A stretch of 64,000 nt of DNA from Paramarasmius palmivorus (Eukaryota > Basidiomycota > Agaricomycetes > Agaricales > Marasmiaceae): assembly GCA_037176845.1 (NCBI GenBank), contig JAYKXP010000004.1:310001-374000 (forward strand), written 5' to 3'. Numbering within the stretch: the stretch's first letter is position 1; each line of letters begins with the position of its first letter. The translations under genes were made by a program, and so were the position numbers. Below, piece by piece: positions 25,227 to 37,876 of the stretch. The notes beneath the pieces were generated by a model that was given only the letters and a program-made list of their open reading frames with translations, did not search any database and was not told the DNA's origin.

Positions 25227-26390
25227 ATGCATCCTTTTCATGCAAAGCTTGTAGCTGCAGCTACAGGCTCAACAATGACAGCCTTGACGAGTAAGTGCTA
25301 CAGTTTGTCGCCATTTTTCAGTATTAATTTGTTCGCTACAGTGACGCCGTTCGATGTCGTTAAAACGCGGCTCCAAACACAGCGGCCTTCACAGTCTGCT
25401 CCCTTGTTCCCTCGACCACCTCCAAATACTTGCTGTCAACCTTCACATTTACCTTGTGTACGAAACATGTCTTCGTTGGCACGTCCTTTAACTCAAGGGG
25501 AACTCGTTTGTGTATGGGAAAATGGCGTGTTTAGGACAGAAAGAGTCAATGGATTCTTTGATGCCGTACGCCATGTATGGCGAGCGGAAGGCATCCGTGG
25601 GCTGTGGAAGGGCGCTGGGACAACTTTGTAAGTCGTATTTTGCTAGTTCCATGTGTCTCTGATTCACTAGTACCTCCGCAGGGTCATCGGAGTTCCGTCT
25701 TCCACATCTTACATGCTCACTTACGACCATTTGCTGAACGTTGTACTGCCTCCGCTTCTTCCTGCAGCAGCCGTTCCCTTGACTGCAGGTGTCATTGCAC
25801 GGAGCGCTATCTCAACTCTGGTCTCTCCACTCGAACTCATTCGGACCAACTTGCAATCCACACCGCTTTCGGCCGATACTCCGCATACCCTTCGTTCCGT
25901 CTTATCGTCAATACATGGACTTGCTAGACAACAAGGTATAATGTCACTCTGGAGAGGCCTTGGGCCTACTCTTTGGAGAGACGTGCCTTTTTCTGGTTTA
26001 TATTGGGCTGGTTACGAGTCATGTAAGCGGGGTTTCGCAAAATACAACCGACAAGGTGCATGGGTGGCCTTCATCAGCGGTGCAACGAGCGGAACGGCTG
26101 CAGCTCTGCTGACTTCACCTCTGGACGTCGTTAAAACACGAAGGCAGGCTCTAGTCATGTCTTCGTCAGACGCCATGCAGACGACTTCGTCACTGCAGCT
26201 CATCAAGCAAATAATACGCACAGAAGGTGTCTCAGCACTTTTTGCAGGCCTCACTCCTCGTGTGGCAAAAATTGCACCCGCTTGCGGAATTATGATTGCT
26301 TGCTTCGAGGTAAGCACGATCCGTAGTCCAAGATATAACCTTTCTAACTCATCTATGCAGGGTGTCGGAAAATTCTTGTCGCAAAAATGA
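25227..26390 (+). CDS. MTM1: Mitochondrial carrier, Mtm1/SLC25A39-40 type
   Basis: Inner-membrane solute carrier. The family is linked to mitochondrial glutathione uptake and to Mn-SOD and haem/iron handling. All three repeats are present: repeat 1 with VTPFDVVKTRLQTQ, repeat 2 with VSPLELIRTNLQST, repeat 3 with TSPLDVVKTRRQAL, each the PX(D/E)XX(K/R)X(K/R) signature. After the first signature there is a long Pro/Cys-containing loop (PPPNTCCQPSHLPC) before GFFDAVRHVWRAEGIRGLWK; this cysteine-containing loop is characteristic of the Mtm1 subgroup. The last exon is only nine codons (GVGKFLSQK) plus the stop. Introns lie after TALT, after GAGTTL and after MIACFE. Substrate is inferred from family only. 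Confidence 0.86.
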
Positions 26391-26577
26391 AATGACCCAG
26401 TCACGATAGAGCCCCCCTTAGACCTCACTCTCGGACTGTAACTCTACTCATTTGTGGATAATCATACCTGTATTATATCGACATCAATTAATATATACAC
26501 CTGTAGCTCCTATTCCTATCAATGGTCCATCCAACTCCATCCAAGATCGTAACATGTAAATTCATCAAATGCCAATC

Positions 26578-27648
26578 CTATCCCAATCTATTCAACTGCC
26601 TCTGGGTCGTCTGGAGTTTACCCCCAACACGGTCAACTTCATTATTAACATCATCCAACATGTCAATCTGCGATGCAATTTCCGTAGAGATGGCCTCCCC
26701 GAGGTGTCGTTGCCGACGTAGAATGGTGGTAAGTTGAGAAAGCTGATCATCTTGTTGCTGCATCTGTGTCTGTTGCAACGAAAAGAGACCGTGATTGTCG
26801 AGAGGGCGCGTCTCCTCTGTTTCCTGCGGTTTCCCAAATACTCGTGTGACTCGAGTGAACGTATTGGGGCCCATAAGAGCTTCACGGTCAGAAGCTGATG
26901 CAGTATTCGTAGCAAAGGTACCAACTTCGCCGCCAAGCCGAGCACTCTGCTGCCTCGCTACCGTCACCATTTTGCCCAGCTTTTCGCAGTCATCCTGTAG
27001 TCGTGCGACCATATCCGTCCTTCTCTGCAACTCTCCTTCACTCATACCACCCATAGCCAATTCCTGTAACCCTCTACCCAAGTTTCCTATCCGAGACAAT
27101 ACACCAGCCAGCTTCTGTTTTGCGCTGACGTTGGATTTGTGGGATGCGTTGACATCACCTTGATCGGACAAGGCTTCTCGTTTATTGATGTCGGCACGGA
27201 CGTCTCGAAGACGATTCTGGAGCTCTTGGTGTTCATCGAGCCATGAGGCCGAAGTGAATTGTGTTGGTGGTCCACCGACAACGCCTGCTTGTCTCCCAAC
27301 AGGGACTCCTAAAAAGTCCTTGAATTCAAAGGTCTCCCTCCATTTGTCATCCTTTGAGCTGAGGATAGCTCTGAGATATGCTTCGAGACCTGCTTTGCGC
27401 TCCTCTAGGAGCTTTGGATCACTGTGTGACCTAAATACAGAGAGCCTGTGTTTAGGAGGTAGAGGTAGAGGAGGTGGAGATCCCGTAGCCTTGGTCAATT
27501 CGGTATGAAGGTCGTCGAATTCTGAGTAACGCCTCCACATGGACCATGACCGGACATTGGCCTGAACTTGGATACGATAAGCAGTATGTGGCTTGGGATC
27601 CGAGCGTTCTTGGTAGTCGCTAATGTGAATGGCCTGAATGGCACTCAT
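26578..27648 (-). CDS. VAM7: Vacuolar SNARE Vam7-like, PX plus SNARE domains
   Basis: Qc-SNARE of vacuole homotypic fusion. One uninterrupted exon of 356 residues, unusual among its intron-rich neighbours. Residues about 1-120 form a PX domain (AYRIQVQANVRSWSMWRRYS with the phosphoinositide-binding RRYSEF, then PPKHRLSVFRSHSDPKLLEE, RKAGLEAYLRAI). A helical linker follows. The C-terminal SNARE motif is about residues 285-350 (QQQDDQLSQLTTILRRQRHL, GEAISTEIASQIDMLDDVNN) with the zero-layer Gln in ASQID. No transmembrane helix follows, as expected for Vam7, which is held by PX-lipid contact. It is slightly longer than yeast Vam7. Confidence 0.9.
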   Translation of the reverse strand: MSAIQAIHISDYQERSDPKPHTAYRIQVQANVRSWSMWRRYSEFDDLHTELTKATGSPPPLPLPPKHRLSVFRSHSDPKLLEERKAGLEAYLRAILSSKDDKWRETFEFKDFLGVPVGRQAGVVGGPPTQFTSASWLDEHQELQNRLRDVRADINKREALSDQGDVNASHKSNVSAKQKLAGVLSRIGNLGRGLQELAMGGMSEGELQRRTDMVARLQDDCEKLGKMVTVARQQSARLGGEVGTFATNTASASDREALMGPNTFTRVTRVFGKPQETEETRPLDNHGLFSLQQTQMQQQDDQLSQLTTILRRQRHLGEAISTEIASQIDMLDDVNNEVDRVGGKLQTTQRQLNRLG

Positions 27649-27710
27649 GAAAGCAGACGGTTACTGTGCTAATTCCCAAATTGGCAACTCCTCTTATTGC
27701 TCTACCGAGT

Positions 27711-28798
27711 TTACAAATGTTTACGGGCAGTAACAATAACGAACCGTGCACCTGCTTTTTGAGCGTAAAGATTAAGTATGTAGGCAAAGAGTTTCCACTT
27801 GATGCCTCGTTTCCTCAGAAATGAAGTGAATCCAGGAAACACGTTTGCACTGATATCCTCCAGTTCCACGTTGGTATAGCCGATGTCCTCCATGCTTTTC
27901 ACGTACTCCTTCATACCCACCACATTCTCCTTGGGCATCATTCTGAGAAAGCGACGTATTAGACTTGTGGTCTTCAATGCCTCATCATCAAAACAGATAT
28001 CTGCCAATCCTATCCTTCCACCACCTTCCAGACCCTCGAAAGCTTGGGATAAAAACTGCCGGCGCGTTTGGAAATGATACGCACAATCCAACGCAAGAAT
28101 GACGTCGTACTTGGAAGGGTTCGTAGGGCACAGGGGATGTTTGGACGTGACCCCTGGTCTATAAACAGCGTCACCGAGATGTAATTCGGTTTCTGTTCCT
28201 GTACCAGTCGATTTTAGGCTGTCGACCCGAGCTCGGGAACGTTCATAGTGAAAAAGAAGGCTAGTTATGCCTGTCAGGCTGCCGAGCTTAGGAGTTGAGG
28301 ATGCAGAGAGGAGGAACATTAGGGATTCCCCGGTGCCATGTCCGACATCTGTAACGCGCAAAGGATCCATGTTGAGTAGTTGTCGGAAAGCTTTTGGTAT
28401 TCCGCTCACCGAGTACTTTGTCTCCTTCACGTAGTCCAGCAGCTTGAGTGAGACGAAGAGCTAATGCTGAGCTCAACAACAGTGAGTCGTCGGACACAGT
28501 GTGAAGGAGTGAACCAACCTCGACAAGCAACCGGAAAAATGTCGGTGTCCTGTAGAGGTAAACATGAGCAGTGCAATGGAGGTATGAAAACGATATCTAC
28601 CTTCCAAAAGCCCATGTTGAGCCATTCTGTCTTGGGTGGCTTACTTTCATCGTCTCCCGGGAGCCTGTTCAGCTCAAAATGAAAGGTGCCATACGGATCG
28701 GACGACCGAGTAGAAAGCCACATCCCAGCGCCAATGAGAAAGACAGAAGATAGTATCCAAATTAGTGCTGTCCCGTCATTATCCAGGCAACCCAGCAT
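27711..28798 (-). CDS. Membrane-anchored class I SAM-dependent methyltransferase
   Basis: N-terminal membrane helix (TALIWILSSVFLIGAGMWLS), then EWLNMGFWK and, after introns, ALALRLTQAAGL. The SAM-binding motif I is DVGHGTGESLMFLL, the acidic motif II region LTGITSLLFHYERSR, and motif IV YDVILALDCAYHFQTRRQFL. The pattern LNMGFW plus DCAYHF resembles small-molecule or lipid methyltransferases of the tocopherol/sterol type rather than protein or RNA methyltransferases. The C-terminus (FAYILNLYAQKAGARFVIVT) is hydrophobic and may lie on the membrane. Substrate is unknown. It is read in the same direction as VAM7, starting about 1.1 kb upstream of it. Confidence 0.75.
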
Positions 28799-28973
28799 CT
28801 TGCGCTCGGCGCGTTGGGTGGAGGTGGTGGCAAATAGAAAAGTGACGCGCGTGTTAACGCCGACTGGCTTTCATTGAGGTAAACAAAATACACAGGTATC
28901 CAACACATAGCAAAGGCGACGACGTAATCTAACAATACACGACAGCGATAACAGAAAATAGGTCAAGTATAAC

Positions 28974-30436
28974 CTATGGAGATCGGCTGTCTTCCGTAAG
29001 CTGGTGTTCTACGCCGATAATGTAGCGCAACACATCGCTGAGGGTGATTATGCCCAACAGGCGTCCCTTCTTGCCACCTTTCTTCTCTTCTTCCTATAGC
29101 AAACCATGAGCTTGAATCCGATCAAGAAGTCGCGCGAATCTTACCTCGCCCTCCACGACGACCAATCGGTGTACTCTTCTCTTCTTAATGAGTTGAAGGA
29201 GAGTTCCCAAAGAGTCAGATGCGTTACAAATGACGACACCGGGAAAATCAGGAGATCTCTGCTCAAGAGCTGAAGAAATCTTGAGGTCCAGTGCCTGGTA
29301 TGCGCCCAAACGAACCAGGGTCTAAAAACCTTGTTAATAACTCTAAACAAACTCACGAGACCAAAAACGACGTACAATCACATCGACAGTCTCGTAAAGG
29401 TTGACCACGATCCCATCCTCGTCGATGATAGGAACAGCAGAGATAGACCTTTCTGAGAACATGTGTACAACGTCGAAAACGGTAGTGTTCATACTTGCGG
29501 TGGCGATGGGGTGATATGGGCTGGTTCCTTCCGGAACTTGATTTAGGGGGTATTGAACATATGTGCCTATTCCGAGTTTGCGTAGAGGGAGATGGAGTTG
29601 CTGGATTTCCTTGTTACACTGAAAACGAAAAATATAAGTTGTGGGAGAATTGCGCAGCAAGAAGGAACCCATACATTGATAGAAATGAACTTGAGCAATC
29701 GGTATTGTGTGAGAGTAGACACGATAACCTCATGACCGGTCTCTGTATCGTAGTCCAGGAGAGGAAGTCGTCTGGCATGTGTTTGGATAAGAACTTGGGC
29801 CGCTTCGTAGAGGGAGCTCATGGGATGCTTTCGCAGTAGCGGGGGTTGGGCAACACCAAGTTCCTTTTCGATGCCTGTGTTACAAATTGTCAGAAAAGGA
29901 GATCCGAGCAAGAAAAGAACCAAAACGGACCACGCAATGCTTCCAGACGCAATGTCTCTACATCTGTCGCTGCCAACTCGTAGGATGCGGTACGATAGTA
30001 ATATTGAATGAGATGGATGATATCGAGGACTGTAAGCATTCCCGCGAATTCAGACTTTTCGCTATTCCATAATGGGGCTGATACAACACCTAGAAAACAG
30101 AATGAATAGGCTAAAAAGGAGCAAGAGTGGGGTTTGACTGACTGTTGAGCAACAGGCATTGCAGGGCTTTCTTGACGTTGAGTTTTGTATCTAATATTAT
30201 AAGTCTAAAAGAGATTGGGAATGCATCATAGCAAGTTCTAGATTTGAGGAGATTTCGAATAGCAGACAAAGCGATCTGGAAAGTACTTTTTGATGAGAAA
30301 CCAAGACTTGAAAGAGAAGAAATCGATGTGATACTTCATGGGTTTCTTGAGGAGGTGGTACATGAGAAGCAGCACGACGACGACTTGATGGTTTTCGCCT
30401 GAGAACAGAGGGAGATGAAGGATTCAAAGTGGCCAT
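28974..30436 (-). CDS. SNF4: AMPK/SNF1 complex gamma subunit
   Basis: Nucleotide-sensing regulatory subunit of the Snf1 kinase with four CBS domains in two Bateman pairs. After a disordered basic N-terminus and a 60-base intron the conserved start is SAIRNLLKSRTCYDAFPISF, then VVSAPLWNSEKSEFAGMLTV and LDIIHLIQYYYRTASYELAA (CBS1). KHPMSSLYEAAQVLIQTHAR and RLPLLDY form CBS2, STVFDVVHMF-type sequence with SERSISAVPIIDEDGIVVNL CBS3, and LGTLLQLIKKRRVHRLVVVE plus GIITLSDVLRYIIG CBS4. The RRVHRLVVV segment carries the basic residues that contact AMP phosphate in the family. The last CBS has a small Lys/Glu insertion (EEEKKGGKKG). It shares an 86 bp spacer with the divergent SPRY gene. Confidence 0.93.
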
Positions 30437-30522
30437 GATGGTTTAGTGAGTGGGTGATGGGTGAACGGAAAGGAAGAGGCGCGGCAGTTTGACATAGTGA
30501 CACACACTCTTTCCTTCCAACC

Positions 30523-32368
30523 ATGACCTCCCCCAATGAACCCGATCCAGGCGACGCATGGATAATTCTCCTTCCTCTCCTCATCGTTCTTTCAACCTTT
30601 CTCTTCCTTCTTCTTCTCTTTCTTCTGTGTATCATCCTTATTCGCAGGAGACGTGGTATCGTTTTGCGAGACCATGATGGCCCTGTTGACATGGCCAGAG
30701 AAGAGCTCATCGAGAGCGAAGGCGGCTTTGAGATGATGGAAACCCGTTGGCTTGAATCAGTCCCGGAGAATATTCGAAGAGAGTACCTCAGAGCAAGAGG
30801 TTCGTATCCTATCGTCATTGGTTTTCAACTCGTCTGAGCTGGTTTATCAACTAGACTATCAGCTCCAATATCTTCCGAATTCTCTACCAACAGACATTAC
30901 ACTCTCCCAATTTCTTTCAATCCAGGAGAAAGGCGTCTCTGCTTGGTCCTTTGAGCCCGATATCGAAACCATAAACTCCCTTCTCGTCCATGCACGGACC
31001 GAGATCACCTTCCTTCCAGACCCCGCATCATCGTCATGTGTGCAGTCTAATCTACCTCTACCAAAACTTAATGAGGTTTATTACTGGGAAGTGAAGATGT
31101 TCGACCTTCCAGAGTCCACAAACGTCGCCATTGGTCTCTCCACCAAACCATATCCGCATTTCAGGTTGCCCGGCCTAAACCGCTATTCCATTGCCTACCA
31201 TTCAAATGGTGACAAATCACACAACTATCCTTTCACTGCAACCTCGTACGGCTCTTCACTAAAGGAAGGCGACGTTTTGGGTGTTGGTTACCGGCCCCGC
31301 TCAGGCACCGTATTCTACACTCGCAATGGGCGCAAAATGGATGATGCCTTCACTGGCCTCAACAAGTGGAACCTCTTCCCTACTATTGGGGCAGATGGAC
31401 CTTGCAGTGTTCATGTCAATTTCGGGCAGGCTGGTTTTGTCTTCGTCGAAGCCAACGTCAAGAAATGGGGCTTGGCTCCCAGCGTGGGAACCCTTGCACC
31501 TCCTCCGGCCTATGGGAGTGAGCGTGGTAGTATTCTTCTTGATGTCGGTGGGAGAGCGCGTCTCAGCGGAGACAACACCCCTCATGGTACCCCAGGAAGC
31601 GCAGCATCACCTACACCATCCAGAAGATCACACCGCTCGCGACGCCCTGCGCGATCAAATAATGGCGATGTGATTGTTTCATCACCACTGCGCTCATCAG
31701 ATATGTCGCCACCACCACCGCCTATCACTCCCATAGATGAGGAACCTAATGGCGAGCCTAGCACCTCTCCCAGATATCTGTCTCCAACGGATGCTCCCTT
31801 CCATGCTCCTCCAAATGCCAACATTCCTTCTTCTCCGGGCAATTCTGGAGATCAAGTCGACTCAGAAAGTGACTCTTCCTCTTCCTCTTCTTCTTCGTCG
31901 AGATCGCATTCCCCTGTGGATACAGGTGCGAGCAACCCATTTTCAACGCCTCGGCGTATCCGTCGGTCTCTCACTCACTTGGCTACATCATTAAACAACT
32001 CAGGCTCAGAAGTAACAACTCAGGTACACCCACCTCCTGATTCTCCTATGAGCCCAGAGCCCCCCACACCTAACCAACGTGATATACATTTGCAGGCCCT
32101 CTCGAGGTCAGACCATCGTAGAACAGGGTCGGGATCCAGCCATCTGGCTGTACCTAACGATGATGATAGGCTGTCTACCACATCACTATCTAGACGTGAT
32201 CCTCCGGCCTACTCTCCGTTGGACGCTTTGACATATGCAGATGGTGTTCATATAGATCTTCCAGCGGAAGTGATAGCTGCCGCATTGGAAGGTGGATCTA
32301 TACCACCAAACATGATTGGGCAGTCAAACACTTCACGGACCAGTGGGCGGAGAAGTCGAAGACGGTGA
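30523..32368 (+). CDS. SPRY-domain Rsp5 adaptor, Ssh4/Ear1-like
   Basis: Endosomal or vacuolar membrane protein that brings cargo to the ubiquitin ligase Rsp5. It has 596 residues after removal of one intron (30800-30854). A strong membrane helix lies near residues 13-40 (IILLPLLIVLSTFLFLLLLF), followed by basic RRRR. The SPRY domain follows (YYWEVKMFDLPESTNVAIGL, STKPYPHFRLPGLNRYSIAY, EGDVLGVGYRPRSGTVFYTR, LFPTIGADGPCSVHVNFGQA). Two PPxY motifs, PPAYGS just after the SPRY domain and PPAYSP near the C-terminus, would bind Rsp5 WW domains. The C-terminal half is Ser/Pro-rich and disordered and ends SGRRSRRR. The order TM, SPRY, PPxY matches Ssh4/Ear1. Confidence 0.87.
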
Positions 32369-32925
32369 TTGTTATTTGGTCTTAATGAAGTTGGTTAGTC
32401 TTTCTGTGGTTTCTCCGTCACGAAAAGCTTATCTGATGCCTCTTCAGTATTTTGCATAGTGGAGCCAGGCAGATCTTCCTCGATGTGTGTTTCATTAAAG
32501 TTAACGACCACCCCTACTCATAGATCGCTATTCTTCGCACCCACACTCGTACCTCATTGTGCTGTCCGCTTTGGAACCCATATACTATTGTATCTTTATG
32601 AAATGAACATTTCCTATCAGCAACGTTCACCGCCGAGACCTCAATCGGCTTGATCTCGATTGCTCGCCCGAGTGAATAACGTCATCACCGCTCCGTCACC
32701 GTCACAGTTCTCCGTTTCTCCGTCGATCTGGAAATTTCCAATTTCTCGTGTAGTCCATCTATGAGGAAGAGCGGGTACAACTACAAATTACATGGTCTGT
32801 AAGTAGAAGAGGGTATGTTCATTGTCCTTGACTGGTCCATTTTTCAGCTGCTCATTTGTAGTACCCGCTGGATAACTGTCACACATATTGATGAGTTTCG
32901 GCAGCCTTCGAACAACGATCATCGC
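32369..32925. other. Intergenic region between convergent genes
   Basis: About 560 bp separating the SPRY gene and a small membrane-protein gene. It likely contains their 3' UTRs. No conserved coding frame, repeat or RNA feature was recognised. Confidence 0.55.
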
Positions 32926-33384
32926 TCAAGCGCTCACCTTTGGCGGAGGAATAACATCTGGATGGGGTTCTTCCCAATGTGTTTTATATCTGGAACTACT
33001 CGCGTGTTTGAGTCCCACTTCCGCATCGCGGAAGGATGCATGATGCTCCGGGGACCGTGCATATTCTGGTGGTATTTGTATCGTGACTCTCGAAGAGCCC
33101 CTCACAGTGCGCTGGGATATCTCGAATCCTCCCGGACCCATGCCACCTTCCTCAGCGAGCGTAGTTTTGCTCCTTCGTGGCTCCGGTAAACATGTGCACC
33201 CCAGTCCCCTCAATTTTCTCCGCGGCCACTTGGCAAATCTCACCCACAGCAACAGCGCCACGACGAGGAGACCAAGGACTATTCCCACTCCTATAAGTCG
33301 CTGTCCTAGTGAGCTTGAGTAGTATGTCGAGGTGGTATTTGAGTTATTCGTGGGCGGAGACGATCCGACTTGGTTGCCCTCCAT
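32926..33384 (-). CDS. Small single-pass membrane protein, unknown function
   Basis: One open exon of 152 residues. Residues about 1-28 are Ser/Thr/Asn-rich (PPTNNSNTTSTYYSSSLG) with N-glycosylation-type sequons. Then comes one clear membrane helix (LIGVGIVLGLLVVALLLWVR) and a basic stop-transfer segment (FAKWPRRKLRG). The remainder is cytoplasmic-type, charged and Pro-rich, ending VIPPPKVSA. There is no cleavable signal peptide; topology would be N-outside by the positive-inside rule. The layout resembles short Ser/Thr-rich stalk proteins of fungal membranes, but no family is recognised. The lack of introns leaves some doubt that it is real. Confidence 0.5.
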   Translation of the reverse strand: MEGNQVGSSPPTNNSNTTSTYYSSSLGQRLIGVGIVLGLLVVALLLWVRFAKWPRRKLRGLGCTCLPEPRRSKTTLAEEGGMGPGGFEISQRTVRGSSRVTIQIPPEYARSPEHHASFRDAEVGLKHASSSRYKTHWEEPHPDVIPPPKVSA

Positions 33385-33835
33385 GGTGAGGTATCACTGA
33401 TGATAGCGAACGGTGGCGTGATACGGCTGGGTTTAATGGTTGGTCGAGAAGGAAATGTTATGGAGATAATTGTCGAATCGTAGGGGGGACGGTAAAGGAG
33501 GGGAAAAGAGTGACTGGGTTAAAAGAGGAGAAAAAAGAAGAAAGGGAACGGGTTGCGAAGAGATCTGTTTTGTGGAGACCTTACATGAGACGACATATAC
33601 TATTTGAAACGGGATCTATTGAGTCTATTTGGTCTTCTGGCGAGTGACCCGGCCATGCTTACCCCACCCGCTGTAATCTACGCGAGCTTGATCGGCAGGA
33701 TTTATGCAACTCCACAGCTTATCCCGTTTCGGTAGCCGAGGAGCCAATTGAGGTTGTTCGGTCCGTCAAATTTTTCAATTCTATAGCACAATTGTTACAA
33801 CAAAAGAGTCATCTTATATCTTCATTCAGTATCTC
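33385..33835. other. Intergenic region upstream of the small membrane gene
   Basis: About 450 bp between the ATG at 33384 and the stop of the Asp-tRNA synthetase gene. It is purine-rich around 33480-33560 (a possible pyrimidine-rich leader on the minus strand). No gene was recognised. Confidence 0.5.
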
Positions 33836-35845
33836 TCAAGGCTCCAATCTCTTGGGGTCTCTTGGGAACAGAGATGCGCGTCGGATGTTGTTGAGCTTCA
33901 AGAACAACATCAGGACACGCTCTAACCCAATTCCGCCACCGCCATGCGGTGGGCAGCCCATCCGAAATGCGTCCATGTATCCTTTCATCGATTCGGGATC
34001 AACTCCTTTAGCAAGCATCTTCTCGGCCAAAACCTTGGGGTCGTGTATACGTTGAGCGCCGGAAAGTATTTCTTCGCCTCGCATGAAGAAGTCATAGGAG
34101 TTAGAAAGGGTCTATCAGTGAGAGGATGTATGGATCAGTGATGCAGAATTGACAACTAAATGGCAGGTTTCTCACAGGATCCTCTGGATCAGGCATGGTA
34201 TAGAACGGACGTAGCTCCATCGGAAACTTGTCAATGATGAAGTAGTCAGTGTCATATTTCGCCTTGACAATTCTGCCAAGCCGTTTCTCGTTTTCGGTGC
34301 TGATAAAATGTCAGAGCCCACTCCAATATAATAGGATTGGCCCTGCACTTACTTGATGTCGTCCAAATCCTCTCTGGGGACACCATCTTCCACTAGCAAG
34401 TCGACGGCCTCTCTGAATTTCAGCTTCAAGGTGCCCTCGGGACCTTCTCTCCATTTGAACTCATCGGCCGGGAACTGCTTACCCACGACCTCGATCTCTT
34501 TTCTATATTTCTCCCGCAGGCCACGGAAAATGCTGATGAACAGTCCATCCAACAATTCCATTACTTCGTGGTAATGCTCTTCAATGGCCATCTCCAGATC
34601 AAGACCCATGAATTCGGTGAGGTGACGATGGGTGTTTGAATCTTCTGCACGGAAGACAGGTCCAATCTCGTACACGCGCTCAAAATCGGCTGCTATACAC
34701 ATCTGTTTGGCCAACTGAGGTGACTGGGCAAGGAAAGCGTTGCCTTGGGGAAGACATCAGTCGACTGAGATACGGAATGAACATTGTTTCTCACCCTTAA
34801 AATAGCTGACTTTGAAGACAGAAGCGCCAGATTCGGTAGCGGCTCCCTGAAGTTTGGGTGAATGTATCTCAACGAACCCGTTCGAACTGAGATGCTGTCT
34901 GAACAGGTCCCCGATAGCAGACTGAAGTTTGAAAATAGCTTGATTGGTTTGCGTCTATGTAAAAGGTTAATGGCGGAGATTTAAAGAATGGGTGAGGTGT
35001 CTTTACTCTAAGGTCAATAACACGGTTGTTGAGTCGGGTATCAAGAAGTACTCGGTTGAATTGGGCGCCTTCCGCATCGATTTCAGAGTCTGGGCGGTTT
35101 GCGTCGTCAACGGTGAAGGGTAATCGTGCATCGAGTCCGGAAATCAAGTGAAGCTGGATATTGTCATGATAAGTAAAAGGATGAACTGATATTGAAAAAA
35201 GCGCACCTGCGACACGTGCACCTCGACATCCTCTACGCTTGCACTCTTGATAGGTTCAGGTGTCTTTTTGACGATACCTTCGACAAGGACTATGCTCTCA
35301 TCGGCAAGAGAGGCAGCCCATTTAACCATCTGCTTGGATACCTTTTCAGGAGTGACAATCAAGAGTGCCTGAACGGAGTCGGTGCGCTGACGGAGGTTCA
35401 AGAAGACCATCTTGTTTCCTTGAGCACGGGAAGTGTGCACGCGAGCTCGGAAAAGGACAGTTTCACCATCGCGAGACGATAGAGAAGATATCTGCACGCG
35501 AGGTTTGCCTGGACGCGATTGTGATTGATGCAAAGGAAGAGGACCGTAGAAATCTTTGGCAAAATCCTGATTGATTCGTTCTGATTAGTCGATGAACAAG
35601 TTTATCAAGGAGTATTTCACGCACCACTTCTGCAGCAGCTCGTTGAGCAGCAAGCTCTTGTTCTTTGGCAGCTTTTTCAGCTGCTTTCTTTTCCTTTTCA
35701 GCTTGCTTTGCACGTTTCTTTAGTTCGCTCTTGGATGGGACGGCATTCTCTGCTGGTGGATTTCTGACAAAATATAGCAAGTGTTTGACAGTAAAAAGGA
35801 TGATACTCACTGTTCTTGTGTGACTTTTGGTTCCTCTTCTGCCAT
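33836..35845 (-). CDS. DPS1: Cytosolic aspartyl-tRNA synthetase
   Basis: Class IIb aminoacyl-tRNA synthetase charging tRNA-Asp in the cytoplasm. A Lys/Glu-rich N-terminal extension ([20 protein letters not shown]) binds tRNA in eukaryotic AspRS. The OB-fold anticodon domain follows ([28 protein letters not shown]). The catalytic domain has motif 1 around [20 protein letters not shown], flipping loop and [20 protein letters not shown], motif 2 ([32 protein letters not shown]), and motif 3 ([20 protein letters not shown]). The end [18 protein letters not shown] is the usual C-terminus. About nine introns are seen. The start at 35845 ([11 protein letters not shown]) sits directly before a donor GTGAGT. 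Confidence 0.95.
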
Positions 35846-36013
35846 GGTGGTGGTAACAGTTCAAGAATCAATCTTGCAAAAGTAGTACTGACTCGGCACT
35901 GACTCGAAGATAATTATTGATTATCTTGGAAATCTAGACCCCTGGCGGGACTGGGCCGGGGCAATTTTCCACGAAAGAACCCGAACGGCCGAGGCAAAAC
36001 TCCGCCGAACAGG

Positions 36014-37621
<1,608 letters not shown>

Positions 37622-37876
37622 TTAATACTGAGTGCTTTCAGGGTAATTAAATCTATATACGGGATAATCTAATGGATCTGGACAGGTTATAGATGAATAC
37701 ATTTAGACTTGCTGTATCACACTATTCAGGAAGTTTTGAACGTGATTTTGCGTTTTACTTTTATGGCAAGTGCATCTCTATTTGAGTCGCGTCACGATTG
37801 TGACTAGCTCGAGCGAGGTCGACTTCTATTTGAACGCTCATCTTCATTTCATCTCTCGCCATTTCACACGACGACG

